Assembly (NCBI GenBank): GCA_049324575.1
Contig: JBMONI010000004.1
Span: 97,964-161,963 of the forward strand
Length of the DNA: 64,000 nt
Reading direction: 5' to 3'
DNA from: JBMONI01 sp049324575
GTDB taxonomy: Bacteria > Omnitrophota > Omnitrophia > Omnitrophales > Aquincolibacteriaceae
A program made the position numbers and the translations under genes. Shown piece after piece: positions 24,793-34,128 of this stretch (positions are counted from its first letter, which is position 1; every line of letters starts with the position of its first letter). Under the pieces are notes generated by a model, which ran no database searches, was not told where the DNA came from, and worked only from the letters and a program-made list of their open reading frames with translations.

Positions 24793-27564
24793 TTACGCGG
24801 CCGAGGCCATCTGGCGGATCGTGACCAGAAGTTGATCCAACCGCTCATAGACATCACCCAATTTCTCACGGTTGAACTTGAAACGCGGGATCATGACATA
24901 GCCCGCCCAGTCCTCGCGCAAAAGCACGCCGGGGAATTGGGTCTGAATCGCTTCTCCGAGCTTGGCCAACGCCATGCTGATCCAAGTCTCACCGGCCACA
25001 TGGGAAAATCCTTCCAACGAATCGCGGTCCGAAACAATCGCGCCCGGCTCGGCAATCGCATCCGCAATATCCGCGAATTGCTGCGAAGCGATCGGCCCCT
25101 GCAGCAGAATGAACGGTTGAAGCCCGCTCGTGCGCTGGTTCAGAGGACGGGTCCATTGGTTAACGGCAGCAAGGACGAAGGTTTTCTGGGTCGGTAAAAT
25201 CGCTTGGATCGCCAAGCGGTTCCTGAGCGCTGGCGGGATTTCCTGCATCAGAACATTCACCGCCGGTCTGTCATCTGTCAATGCGACAACAAGCAGGCGG
25301 TCATCACGGGTTGCCTGCATCCACGCAACCATATCGCGAACTTCAGCCCTTGTCGGCATTCCATCCCGGATCGCGATCAAATTAGCGGGCGCAGAGGTCA
25401 CCCAAGCCGGAAGTCCGGCAGCGCCCGTGTTTCTGAGCCCAAGCTGTTCCATGATCGTTTCGGCTCCCGTGCCCAGGGGAAAGATCCCGTGAGTGGGCCC
25501 AAACCGATTACCAAAAGCCCGGCCCCAACTTGCAACCTCGGAAGAAACCGGAGTCTCGGCAATGAAGGAATTGATCCTCAATTCCGCGCGCCGAGGACCG
25601 GGAGCGAAAACCACTTGCTCCGTCACAGGCGTCGCTCCAAAACGTCCTTCAGACCTTAAAACGACAACGATCTTGACGCTGGCCGCATCCAAGATCTGCA
25701 CGCTGAATTGCCAGGAAACATTTCCTGCCCGCAAGGTCAGAATTTTCTTCGCTCGGTCAAGCTCATATCGAAGTCCTAAATTTTGGCTGGCGGTAAGTTC
25801 ATTGAGTTGATCGAAGACCTGATCGCTCACCGCTCCCATTTTCATCAATTCCCCGGCGATCACATCGCTTAAGGGCTGGAGGCTCGCCTCTTGCCCCAGG
25901 GAAACCGCATTCGCGATCTTGGCCCCGGCAAGGTTGGCGACATCGAACATGGTCTTATGCGTGCCCAGCATGGTCGCGAGATAGGCCGAACGGTCGCCGG
26001 CCTGCGCCATGCGCGGCGTCAGGACTCCGTAGCTGACCTCGTCCGCCTTGAAAAGCTCCATCAGCCCCTCGGTGTGGAAACCTCCTGTCACCACGATGGC
26101 TTTCCGGGCATTGCGCGTATCCATTTCCTTTTTCATGCGTTCATAAAAGGTCGTTTCACGGCGATTCGCGTATTCATAGAATTGGAATGCCGCATTGAAG
26201 ACGGAATTGATCTTCGCTTTGGAGGCTTCGAAATCATCCAGGCTTTTCGCGAAACGGTGTTCGGTCAAAGCCCCCGCCTTCTCCTGCAGTTTGACAAGGC
26301 GGTGATAGACCGCATCGGGCTGGATCCAGTCGTAACGGTAAAGGGCCCGCTCCCATTCCTTGCGGGAAAGTTCGAGCCGTAGAAGTTTTTTGACAAGTTC
26401 AATGTCGCGGAAAAGGTCGAGCAGGTTCTTTTCTTCCTCGGTCTTGGTCAGTTCGACCAGGATCTTCGAAAAGAGACGGTCGATCTCTTCGAACAACGCA
26501 CCGCTTTCGAGTTCGCTCCGGAGGATATACGAACCGGCCATCAAACTAAAATTGGGGTAGTCCTGAAATTTGAATCCTTTCGGGCCCGCGGCATCCTGAA
26601 GTTTTTCAAGCAGGTGGCGCGGAGCCTCCCCGCGGTCCCGTTTGGCCTTCATATGGATGCGCTGGACCGCCTGGTCGTCGATCTCCCGCAGGCCTTCGAG
26701 GATCTCGCCGGCGATGCCCTGGGCTTGGAGGAATTGGAGCAAGGCTTCTTTTTCGGCCGTGACCTTTTCGGGCACGATCTCGGTCTGCATTTTCTGGATC
26801 ACCAGAAGCCGGGTGATCTGCGGCCATTCCACCTGCGCAAAGAGGCTTTCCAGGTCGAGCCCGATATATTCCTTGGCCCCCTTGGCAAGTTCCTGCAAAT
26901 AAGGCAGGAATTCCCGGCGCCCGTCGGAAAAACTTTTCCATTCGCGGATGAGCTTGCGCGTCGCGGGCCGGAACATCCTTGAGGAAAGGAGATCCACGCG
27001 GGCGTCGAACACTTCCGCAAAAAGGTTCGTCAGATTTTCCTGGCGGTAGACCTGCAGGAAGGCCGCGTAATTGCCGCGGTAAAGATCGGCCTCTTCGATA
27101 CCGATCGTTTTCATCCCTTCGGGTTCATCGAGCAGATAAAGTTCGGGCCCCGACATAATGCCCTTCTTGGTCAGTTCATCCGCGATGCGGCTATTGATTT
27201 CCGGATCCGGAAAGAATTTCAGGTCCTCCGCTTTTTGCTCCCCCACGCCGCCTTCGACGAACAAGAGATCAAAGCCATATTCCTTGCGAAGGAATTTCAG
27301 GATTTCCTTGATCCGCACCTGGGCGTCATAGTTGCCGTGAGCATCCTGGATGTGAAGGACAAGGCGCGGTTCGAGTTTGGGCGGCGCTTCGTAGATATCT
27401 TCGACGGTCGCGAGGTCCTGCGGGATCTGGATCTGGAAGATCTGCGGCGTTTCGACGACTTTGCGCACGTCGATCCCGGGCTGCGGCAAAGAAAAAGCCG
27501 CATCGCTTGCGACAAAGATCGCAGACGTCAACACGGCAAGCGCACGCCTAGTTCGTATCCCCAT
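24793..27564 (-). CDS. Large exported protein with ChaN/TIKI-like N-terminal half
   Basis: 923 residues, not firmly recognised. ATG 27564 follows GGGAG by 5 nt; an ATG eight codons upstream has a poorer site. Residues 1-26 look like a signal peptide. The front half has VLHIQDAHGNYDAQ, LLFVEGG (about residues 92-130), and VVTGGFHTEGLMELF (about 480-495), an arrangement of His and Glu reminiscent of the ChaN/TraB/EreA (TIKI-like) superfamily. The back 400 residues show no motif I know. It stands alone behind an AT-rich upstream region containing a clear inverted repeat. Enzymatic role is speculative. Confidence 0.7.
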   Translation of the reverse strand: MGIRTRRALAVLTSAIFVASDAAFSLPQPGIDVRKVVETPQIFQIQIPQDLATVEDIYEAPPKLEPRLVLHIQDAHGNYDAQVRIKEILKFLRKEYGFDLLFVEGGVGEQKAEDLKFFPDPEINSRIADELTKKGIMSGPELYLLDEPEGMKTIGIEEADLYRGNYAAFLQVYRQENLTNLFAEVFDARVDLLSSRMFRPATRKLIREWKSFSDGRREFLPYLQELAKGAKEYIGLDLESLFAQVEWPQITRLLVIQKMQTEIVPEKVTAEKEALLQFLQAQGIAGEILEGLREIDDQAVQRIHMKAKRDRGEAPRHLLEKLQDAAGPKGFKFQDYPNFSLMAGSYILRSELESGALFEEIDRLFSKILVELTKTEEEKNLLDLFRDIELVKKLLRLELSRKEWERALYRYDWIQPDAVYHRLVKLQEKAGALTEHRFAKSLDDFEASKAKINSVFNAAFQFYEYANRRETTFYERMKKEMDTRNARKAIVVTGGFHTEGLMELFKADEVSYGVLTPRMAQAGDRSAYLATMLGTHKTMFDVANLAGAKIANAVSLGQEASLQPLSDVIAGELMKMGAVSDQVFDQLNELTASQNLGLRYELDRAKKILTLRAGNVSWQFSVQILDAASVKIVVVLRSEGRFGATPVTEQVVFAPGPRRAELRINSFIAETPVSSEVASWGRAFGNRFGPTHGIFPLGTGAETIMEQLGLRNTGAAGLPAWVTSAPANLIAIRDGMPTRAEVRDMVAWMQATRDDRLLVVALTDDRPAVNVLMQEIPPALRNRLAIQAILPTQKTFVLAAVNQWTRPLNQRTSGLQPFILLQGPIASQQFADIADAIAEPGAIVSDRDSLEGFSHVAGETWISMALAKLGEAIQTQFPGVLLREDWAGYVMIPRFKFNREKLGDVYERLDQLLVTIRQMASAA

Positions 27565-27674
27565 AGGTGCTCCCGTCTTTACAAACACATTTATTATCTC
27601 TTAAAATAAAATATACATTACGGAAGTAGAAATATCAATAGTTTACAAAGTATTATATATTATTATAATTTCTT

Positions 27675-27694
27675 ATAACGATATATCTCGTTAT
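27675..27694. promoter_or_regulatory. Inverted repeat in the AT-rich upstream region
   Basis: ATAACGA and TCGTTAT, 7-bp perfect arms with a 6-bp spacer, lie about 110 nt upstream of the large exported protein. The whole 27600-27720 stretch is far richer in A/T than the rest of the window, as expected for a promoter zone. The other end of this 252-nt gap carries a 12-bp palindrome (27769-27780) and a TCCAC/GTGGA hairpin (27780-27796) just past the helicase stop, possibly a weak terminator. Confidence 0.45.
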
Positions 27695-27816
27695 GTGATA
27701 ATGAGTTAGAGAATTCCTGCCAGATGTTGATACGCGGGGCTTAACGGTTTCAAGGCAAGATCCAGTGCAGATTTAAATCTCCACGGCCGGTGTGGAAATT
27801 TCTTTTGGGGTGGCTC

Positions 27817-29823
27817 TTAGTCGAATTCGATCTCAATCTCGTCGTCGTAGGAGGTATCCCGGATACTCGAGCGAAGATTCCCACCCTTTCGTCCATTCGC
27901 TATCTGGTAGAGCGTGGAAGGGATCTCCGAGAGAAAACGGGACGGAAGATTGTATTGACGGGAACCGTAAATGTGCCGTTCCCGGGCATAGGAAAGTGTC
28001 AGTTTCTTTTTTGCGCGGGTGATCCCCACATAACAAAGCCGCCGCTCTTCTTCGAGCTCGCCGGGAAGTTCCCCAAAGGTCTTCACGTTCGGAAAGATCC
28101 CCTCCTCAAGACCCACAATGTAAACGAGCGGAAATTCAAGTCCTTTGGCCGTATGGAGGGTCATCAGCGTCAGCACATTGGTCCCTTCCTTCCAGGCGTC
28201 CAGATCGGTCATCAGCGAGATCGATTCAAGGAAACCCGCCAAGGTGGGCTTTTCGCCCTTCTTTCCGGCGTCTTCCTCGAAATCATCGATCACGGTCAAA
28301 AACTCTTCGATGTTCTCGATCCGGGACTGAGCCTCGATGGTCTTTTCGCCGGCCAGGAATTCCAGATACCCCGAAAGTTCGAGGACCTTTTCCATCAGTG
28401 CCCGTGGAGTCAGGGTCAAAACCCAATTGCGAAGCTTTTCGAGATGTTTGCGGAAGGACTCCAGCGAGGTCTTCGCTTTGGAAGCCAGACCGGCGATCGA
28501 TCCAAGCTGTTCCAAGGCCTGGCCCCACCCGATCCCTTGGGCCATGGCATAAGTCCCGATATCTTCCAGGGTTTTTTTTCCGACCCCCCGCGGCGGGACA
28601 TTGATGATCCGCTTCAAACTGACCTCGTCATGCGGGTAGGCCAGGACCCGCAAATAGGCAATCACATCCTTGATCTCCCTGCGGTCGTAAAAACGCGTCC
28701 CGCCGATGATTTTGTACGGGATATTCGCCCGCCGCAGGCAATCTTCGAGGATCCTGGATTGCGCGTGAACGCGGTAGAAAATGACCTGATCCGCCAAAGT
28801 CGCCCCGTCACGAACCTCCCGTTGGACTTTCGCGACGGTCGTTTCGGCTTCATCCTTTTCATTCATGGCTTCGAAAAGCGCTATCTTTTCGCCGCCTTCT
28901 CGCTCGGTCCAGAGGCTCTTCGCTTTCCGTTCCCGGTTGTGCCGGATCAGCTCGTTGGCCGCGTCCAGAATGACCTCGGTCGAGCGGTAATTCTGTTCCA
29001 TTTTGATGACCCCGCTCTCCGGATAATCCGTTTCAAAATTGAGGATGTTCCGAATATCGGCCCCCCGCCAGGAATAGATGGATTGGTCGGGATCGCCGAC
29101 GACCGTGATCTTCCGGTACCGGCTTGCCAGGAGATTCACGAAACGGTATTGGGCGTGATTGGTATCCTGATATTCATCGATCAGGATGCGCTGAAAACGC
29201 GTTTGCCAGGACTCCAGAATTGGGGGGCACCGGTCAAAGAGCGTGACCGTCTTGAGGATCAGATCACCAAAGTCGCAGGCCTTCAGGGCTTTCATCTTCT
29301 CTTCGTAACGCTGGTAGATCTTGGCCACGGATTCTTCGTAGAGATCGCCTGCCTTCTCGGCGTATTGGAACGGAGAGATCAGATAATCTTTCGCACGCTG
29401 GATCCGCTCGCGCACGCCCTTGGGATGGATCTGCTTTTCGTTCATGTTGAGCTCCCGCAAGCATTCCTTGATCAGGGTCAGCTGGTCGTGCTCGTCGTAG
29501 ATCGTGAAATTCCGGTCGAGGTCGATCGCGGGGCCGTCCATGCGGAGGATCCTCAGGCAGGTCGAGTGGAAGGTGCTGATCCAGACGCTTTGCTGAACCA
29601 GTTTTTCGACCCGAAGACGCATCTCTTCGGCCGCTTTGTTCGTGAAGGTCACGCCCAGGACCTGGAAGGCCGGAACCCCCCGCTGGATAAGATAGGCGAT
29701 CCGCCGGGTCAGGATACGGGTCTTGCCGCTCCCAGCGCCGGCGATGATCAGAAGCGGCGTCTCCGGCCAAGTCACCGCTTCTTTCTGTGCGGGGTTCAGC
29801 CCTTCAAGGATCGGATCGCTCAT
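27817..29823 (-). CDS. pcrA: UvrD/PcrA-type ATP-dependent DNA helicase
   Basis: 668-residue superfamily 1A 3'-5' helicase. Walker A at 29-35 (AGAGSGKT), Walker B/Q region DEYQDTNHAQY, GDPDQSIYSWRGA (motif III), and LMTLHTAKGLEF (motif V) with VGLEEGIFP and YVGITRAKK (motif VI). Slightly shorter than typical PcrA (about 720). The C-terminus lacks an obvious tudor-like domain. Lies 8 nt after a Minf_1886-family gene. PcrA, UvrD and Rep-like roles cannot be separated here. Confidence 0.93.
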   Translation of the reverse strand: MSDPILEGLNPAQKEAVTWPETPLLIIAGAGSGKTRILTRRIAYLIQRGVPAFQVLGVTFTNKAAEEMRLRVEKLVQQSVWISTFHSTCLRILRMDGPAIDLDRNFTIYDEHDQLTLIKECLRELNMNEKQIHPKGVRERIQRAKDYLISPFQYAEKAGDLYEESVAKIYQRYEEKMKALKACDFGDLILKTVTLFDRCPPILESWQTRFQRILIDEYQDTNHAQYRFVNLLASRYRKITVVGDPDQSIYSWRGADIRNILNFETDYPESGVIKMEQNYRSTEVILDAANELIRHNRERKAKSLWTEREGGEKIALFEAMNEKDEAETTVAKVQREVRDGATLADQVIFYRVHAQSRILEDCLRRANIPYKIIGGTRFYDRREIKDVIAYLRVLAYPHDEVSLKRIINVPPRGVGKKTLEDIGTYAMAQGIGWGQALEQLGSIAGLASKAKTSLESFRKHLEKLRNWVLTLTPRALMEKVLELSGYLEFLAGEKTIEAQSRIENIEEFLTVIDDFEEDAGKKGEKPTLAGFLESISLMTDLDAWKEGTNVLTLMTLHTAKGLEFPLVYIVGLEEGIFPNVKTFGELPGELEEERRLCYVGITRAKKKLTLSYARERHIYGSRQYNLPSRFLSEIPSTLYQIANGRKGGNLRSSIRDTSYDDEIEIEFD

Positions 29824-29831
29824 CCCTCACC

Positions 29832-30215
29832 TCAAAAATCGCTGTCGTCGATCCGGTATCCCCGGTCAAAGACTTCCTCGAAATCATAAATATCGACGAA
29901 ATCCTCCAGCTTGTCCTCCGGCTGTTTGCGAAGGAAGCCTGCTTCGACTAGCGCAAAGACGATACGCCCGAAATCCTCGGTCTTCGTGATCCCCCAATGA
30001 TTGAGCACGGTACGGGCCATGGGCCCGAATTGTTCATGAGCATAATCGCGGATGCCCTCGAGAAGTTCACGGCCGGAGACATGGCGCGGTTTGGGAAGTT
30101 TTTTGACCGTAAAATTGAGGGCGGACATGAGAAAACTGTACGCCTCGAACTTGTACTGGCTGTTCTTTTCGAGCAGCTGGCTCATCTTCTTCAAATACCC
30201 TTCCTGGTCCTTCAT
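29832..30215 (-). CDS. Minf_1886 family protein
   Basis: 127-residue acidic cytoplasmic protein of a conserved uncharacterised family. Recognisable parts are YKFEAYSFLMSALNFTV, HVSGRELLEGIRDYA and NHWGITKTEDFGRIVF, followed by an acidic tail with DFVDIYDFEEVF. The start is ATG 30215, whose ATGA overlaps the lipoyl/octanoyl transferase stop; the open frame extends 90 codons upstream but only antiparallel to that gene's code. The family is best known from Verrucomicrobia/Planctomycetes relatives. No function is established. Confidence 0.85.
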   Translation of the reverse strand: MKDQEGYLKKMSQLLEKNSQYKFEAYSFLMSALNFTVKKLPKPRHVSGRELLEGIRDYAHEQFGPMARTVLNHWGITKTEDFGRIVFALVEAGFLRKQPEDKLEDFVDIYDFEEVFDRGYRIDDSDF

Positions 30216-30877
30216 GGAACTCCTCGCAGATCGGGATATTGTGTCATGGCATTTCGTTCCGCCGTAAAAAACCGCTCGGGCTCCCAGTCCGCCGGCTGAA
30301 GCGCCCTTCCAAAAACCTCCGCAAGCCCTTGAACGATCGCCCCGGGAAGATCCCGGCAACCAGACCTCCGGGAAATCTGGATCGAACCCTGATGCAAAAG
30401 CCGGCCGGCCGATCTTTTTTGGGCGCCCCCGACGACCTTGCGCCCCGCGGCATAAAGATCGTCCAGGACCGGGGCCCGGAAGCACTCAAGTCCCGCCGGA
30501 TCTTCTTTTCCGGTAAAGAAAGCGGCGTCGATACCCGCTCTCTGAAGTCCGCGCCGAACCCCCTCATGGATCTTCCGATAACTTTCGCGCACCGAAGCGA
30601 ACGAAGGATCGTGTTCTTTCCGTGCCGCGATCGAAAAGATCAGGTCCTTGCCGTGTTCGACGATGCCTCCGCCGGTGAGGCGGCGGTAAACGGACCTCCT
30701 CGCCTTTTCCTTGATCGGTCGAATATCGGTCATATGCCCAATCGAAATACAAGGTTGCGAGGCGAAATAAAAACGCAGTACCGGGGTTCTCAGGTCCGTA
30801 TTAAAGAGCAGTTCGTCGAGCGCGAATTGGAACGGGATCTCCGCCGAGATCGTAGAAAGGAGCCGCCAGTCCGGCAT
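30212..30877 (-). CDS. Octanoyltransferase/lipoate-protein ligase family protein
   Basis: 221-residue member of the BPL/LplA/LipB fold. RRLTGGGIVEHGKDL (about 65-79) binds the acyl group. Cys132 in ECFRAPVLDDL and Lys147 in GRKVVGGAQKR match the LipM-type octanoyltransferase, which passes octanoate to GcvH by a thioester; LplA ligases lack this cysteine. It sits 3 nt after gcvPB in the glycine cleavage operon, so GcvH is the likely target. LipM is my best guess, LplA the alternative. No lipA is nearby. Confidence 0.85.
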   Translation of the reverse strand: MPDWRLLSTISAEIPFQFALDELLFNTDLRTPVLRFYFASQPCISIGHMTDIRPIKEKARRSVYRRLTGGGIVEHGKDLIFSIAARKEHDPSFASVRESYRKIHEGVRRGLQRAGIDAAFFTGKEDPAGLECFRAPVLDDLYAAGRKVVGGAQKRSAGRLLHQGSIQISRRSGCRDLPGAIVQGLAEVFGRALQPADWEPERFFTAERNAMTQYPDLRGVP

Positions 30878-30880
30878 GGT

Positions 30881-32392
30881 TCATCCCGCGGATACCGGCC
30901 GCGGTTCCGTGGTGCGAAGGGTCCCAAGATAATCGCGATAGGTCAGAATAGGCTGCCGCGCGGCCTGCACCTCGTCGGGACGATGGATCGGCATGTGATG
31001 CGGCGCGTTCCGGACCGTTTCCGGGCAAAGATCGATCTCTTTGCGGATCGCGATCAGGGCCTCGACAAACCGGTCCAAGGTCTCCTTGGATTCCGTTTCG
31101 GTCGGTTCGATCATGATCGCGTCTTCGACGACGAGCGGGAAATGAACGGTCGGCGCATGAAATCCCATGTCCAAAAGGCGTTTGCCAATATCGGACGCAT
31201 GCAGATGTTTCTCTTTGAAGACCTGGGAGGTCATCACGAACTCATGCATGCAAGGTTCGTCCACGGGGACATCATAGGTTTTTTTCAACCGGGACTTCAG
31301 ATAGTTCGCGTTCAGGATCGCCGCTCGGCTTGCTTTGCGAAGACCGTCGGTCCCCAATGTCCGGATATAGGCATAGGCCCTTAACAGGATCCCGAAATTG
31401 CCGAAAAAGCTCCCGACGCGCCCGATCGAGGATTCCCCTTTTTCGATCAGGCGATAGCTCTCCCCCTGCTTCACGACCCAAGGAAGCGGAAGGAACGGCG
31501 CCAGAAAATCCTTCACCCCGACCGGCCCGGCCCCGGGTCCTCCGCCGCCATGCAGCGTCGAAAATGTCTTATGAAGGTTCACATGGACGATATCAAATCC
31601 CATATCGCCCGGGCGTGCGAGCCCCAAGAGTGCGTTCAGGTTCGCTCCGTCATAATACAAAAGCCCTCCGGCTTCGTGGACGGCCCGCGTTACTTCAAGG
31701 ATCTGCTCCTCGAAAAGGCCCAAGGTGTTCGGGTTCGTGAGCATCAGGCATGCAACATCCGGCCCCAGATGCTTTTTGAGATCCTCCAGATCCACGCGCC
31801 CGCGCGCATTCGAACGGATCTGGATCACCTCGTAGCCCAGCAGCGATGCACTCGCGGGATTCGTTCCATGGCTGGAGTCCGGGACCAGGACTTTGTTCCG
31901 GTGGCTTTCTTTCTTGGCGTGATGATAGGCGTGAACGAGCATCATCCCCGTGAGCTCTCCATGCGCGCCGGCCGCCGGCTGGAGCGTAAAGCGGTCCATC
32001 CCCGTGATCGCGGCCAAATATCGCTGGAGTTCTCCCAGGATCTCGAGGGCCCCCTGACAGGTCGCTTCCGGCTGGAAGGGATGGACCTTCGAAAATCCCT
32101 CGAGGGACGCAGCCCACTCATTCACCTTCGGATTGTATTTCATCGTGCAGGAGCCAAGTGGGTAAAAATGCGTATCGATCGAAAAATTCTTTTTGGAAAG
32201 ATTGACAAAATGGCGGACCGTTTCAAGCTCGTTCATTTCCGGAAACGCTAAAGCGCTCTGACGGGCCAATGCGGAAGGAATCGTGCGCTCCGCCCCCCGG
32301 TCGCACTTCGCATCCTGGAGCTGAAGCCGGACCCCGGATCGCCCGGGCTCGCTTTTCTCAAAACTGAGCCTGTCGTCGGTCGAGATCAGCAT
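30881..32392 (-). CDS. gcvPB: Glycine dehydrogenase (decarboxylating) subunit 2
   Basis: 503-residue PLP-binding half of the split P-protein. The PLP lysine K275 is in VNLHKTFSTLHGGGGPG; DSSHGTNPAS (172-181) and YYDGANLNAL are family-typical. With subunit 1 it decarboxylates glycine and loads the aminomethyl group on GcvH. The start overlaps the gcvPA stop by 7 nt. The first 50 residues are a little longer than usual; the ATG is kept because of the coupling. Confidence 0.95.
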   Translation of the reverse strand: MLISTDDRLSFEKSEPGRSGVRLQLQDAKCDRGAERTIPSALARQSALAFPEMNELETVRHFVNLSKKNFSIDTHFYPLGSCTMKYNPKVNEWAASLEGFSKVHPFQPEATCQGALEILGELQRYLAAITGMDRFTLQPAAGAHGELTGMMLVHAYHHAKKESHRNKVLVPDSSHGTNPASASLLGYEVIQIRSNARGRVDLEDLKKHLGPDVACLMLTNPNTLGLFEEQILEVTRAVHEAGGLLYYDGANLNALLGLARPGDMGFDIVHVNLHKTFSTLHGGGGPGAGPVGVKDFLAPFLPLPWVVKQGESYRLIEKGESSIGRVGSFFGNFGILLRAYAYIRTLGTDGLRKASRAAILNANYLKSRLKKTYDVPVDEPCMHEFVMTSQVFKEKHLHASDIGKRLLDMGFHAPTVHFPLVVEDAIMIEPTETESKETLDRFVEALIAIRKEIDLCPETVRNAPHHMPIHRPDEVQAARQPILTYRDYLGTLRTTEPRPVSAG

Positions 32393-33723
32393 GATCGCAA
32401 CGCGCTGGCAAAACGATCCAGCTCCTCAAAGGTCTTGGTCTCGGTCGCGCAAACTAGGAAGCGGTCCTTAAGATCCGGGTAAAAAGTCCCGAGCGCGATC
32501 CCCCCGAGGATCCCCTTTTTTTCAAGCGCGTCCAGCAATTCCGCCGCATTCCGCTCCGTGCGGACCGTAAATTCGTTGAAAAGCTCGGTCCCGAGATCGA
32601 CCTTCAGCCCCGGGATCTTTGCGATCTTCTCCCGCAGACAAGACGCCCGGGCCCGGTTCATTTTCGCCACCTCGGCCATCCCATTCTTCCCGAGAAGTGT
32701 CATATACACGCAAGCCGCAAGCGCACAAAGAGCCTGATTGGAACAGATGTTCGAATAGGCTTTTTCCCGGCGAATGTGCTGTTCGCGCGCCTGCAAGGTC
32801 AAACAGAACGCCCGTTTTCCGTGCGTGTCTTTCGTCATGCCGGCGATCCGTCCCGGCATCTTCCTCATCAAAGCCTTCGTCGTCGCGAAGATCCCGAGAT
32901 ACGGGCCTCCAAAACTGGCCGGAATCCCGAGCGGCTGCCCTTCCCCAACCGCGATATCCGCCCCCCATTCCCGGGGAGTTTTGAACAGCGCAAGGGAAAG
33001 CGGATTGAAGATATGGACGAACAAAGCGCCGGCCGCATGAGCCGCTTGGGCGATCCCGGTAAAATCCTCTACGACCCCGAAAAAATTCGGAGATTGGAGC
33101 AGGACCGCCGCCACCCGGTCATCCAGCTTGGCCTGGAGGTCTGAGCGGTCAAGCGTTTGGCCGTTCCCGAAAGCGATCTCTTCGATCTCCGTATGGGCCC
33201 CCGCCAGATAGGTCCGGAGGACTTCCCGGAAGTGAGGATGGACTGAACGGCCGATCAGGATCTTCGACCGCCCCGTATGCCGAAGCGCCAGGATCGCAGC
33301 TTCCGCCAGGCTGGTCGCACCGTCATAATGGGAGGCGTTGGAAACATCCATACCGGTGAGCTCGGCGATCAAACTCTGGAACTCGAAAATGGCCTGCAAG
33401 GTTCCCTGAGAAGCCTCGGCCTGATAGGGCGTATAGGCGGTCGCGAATTCACTGCGGCCGGTGATGGCAGCCACTGCCGTCGGAATGAAATGTTCGTAGG
33501 CCCCGCCCCCGAGAAACGAAAGCTTTTCGCCGGCCGGACGATTGCGGGCCGCAAGCGCCCTCATATGCTTCTGGATCTCGAGTTCCCCCATCGGCCCAGG
33601 AAGCTCGACGGAAGGGTCCCTGAGCGCTCCCGGGATCCCTTGGATCAGGTCCTCGAACCGTACCGCGCCGATCTCGCGGAGGATCGAAGCTTCATCCCTA
33701 TCGGTCATGGCGAGATACGGCAT
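32386..33723 (-). CDS. gcvPA: Glycine dehydrogenase (decarboxylating) subunit 1
   Basis: 445-residue N-terminal half of the split P-protein. FLGGGAYEHFIPTAV, TAYTPYQAEASQGTLQ and the FGGPYLGIFATT stretch are typical. Normal length. It lies directly against the end of gcvH (stop 33724). The split gcvPA/gcvPB form is common in Firmicutes, archaea and many deep-branching phyla, in contrast to the fused enzyme of enterobacteria. Confidence 0.95.
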   Translation of the reverse strand: MPYLAMTDRDEASILREIGAVRFEDLIQGIPGALRDPSVELPGPMGELEIQKHMRALAARNRPAGEKLSFLGGGAYEHFIPTAVAAITGRSEFATAYTPYQAEASQGTLQAIFEFQSLIAELTGMDVSNASHYDGATSLAEAAILALRHTGRSKILIGRSVHPHFREVLRTYLAGAHTEIEEIAFGNGQTLDRSDLQAKLDDRVAAVLLQSPNFFGVVEDFTGIAQAAHAAGALFVHIFNPLSLALFKTPREWGADIAVGEGQPLGIPASFGGPYLGIFATTKALMRKMPGRIAGMTKDTHGKRAFCLTLQAREQHIRREKAYSNICSNQALCALAACVYMTLLGKNGMAEVAKMNRARASCLREKIAKIPGLKVDLGTELFNEFTVRTERNAAELLDALEKKGILGGIALGTFYPDLKDRFLVCATETKTFEELDRFASALRSC

Positions 33724-34113
33724 TTATTTTTTCCCAGCCTCCAACGTTTTCTGATAGTCCCCGGCGCTCAGCAACTGATCCCATTCGCCCGGAGCCGACA
33801 TTTCGATCTCGAACATCCACCCCGCTCCATACGCATCCCGGTTGATCGTCCCCGGATCGGACTCGAGCGCCGGATTGACCGCGGTGATCTTTCCGGACAC
33901 CGGCGCATAAATATCGAACGCGGCCTTGACCGACTCCACGACCGCCGCAGGCCGACCTTTCTCGACCGCCTTGCCCGCAGCTGGGAGCTCCACAAACACG
34001 ATATCCGATATCTCTTTTTGCGCGAACTCGGTAATGCCAACACGGAGTTTCTTCCCCTGTTTTTGGGACCATTCGTGGGTCGCGGTGTATTTGAGATCAG
34101 CGGGTATGTTCAT
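33724..34113 (-). CDS. gcvH: Glycine cleavage system H protein
   Basis: 129-residue lipoyl carrier protein. The lipoylated lysine is K63 in VESVKAAFDIYAP, within the usual beta-hairpin; FVELPAAG and the C-terminal MFEIEMS complete the family pattern. Lipoylation is probably done by the transferase encoded at the end of the same operon. Preceded by a clear GGGAGAG. Confidence 0.96.
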   Translation of the reverse strand: MNIPADLKYTATHEWSQKQGKKLRVGITEFAQKEISDIVFVELPAAGKAVEKGRPAAVVESVKAAFDIYAPVSGKITAVNPALESDPGTINRDAYGAGWMFEIEMSAPGEWDQLLSAGDYQKTLEAGKK

Positions 34114-34128
34114 GGACTCTCTCCCTTG

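Noticed and set aside
27790..29889. 699-codon open frame on the plus strand opposite pcrA
   Set aside because: Shadow of the helicase gene caused by the GC-rich codon use; no motifs.
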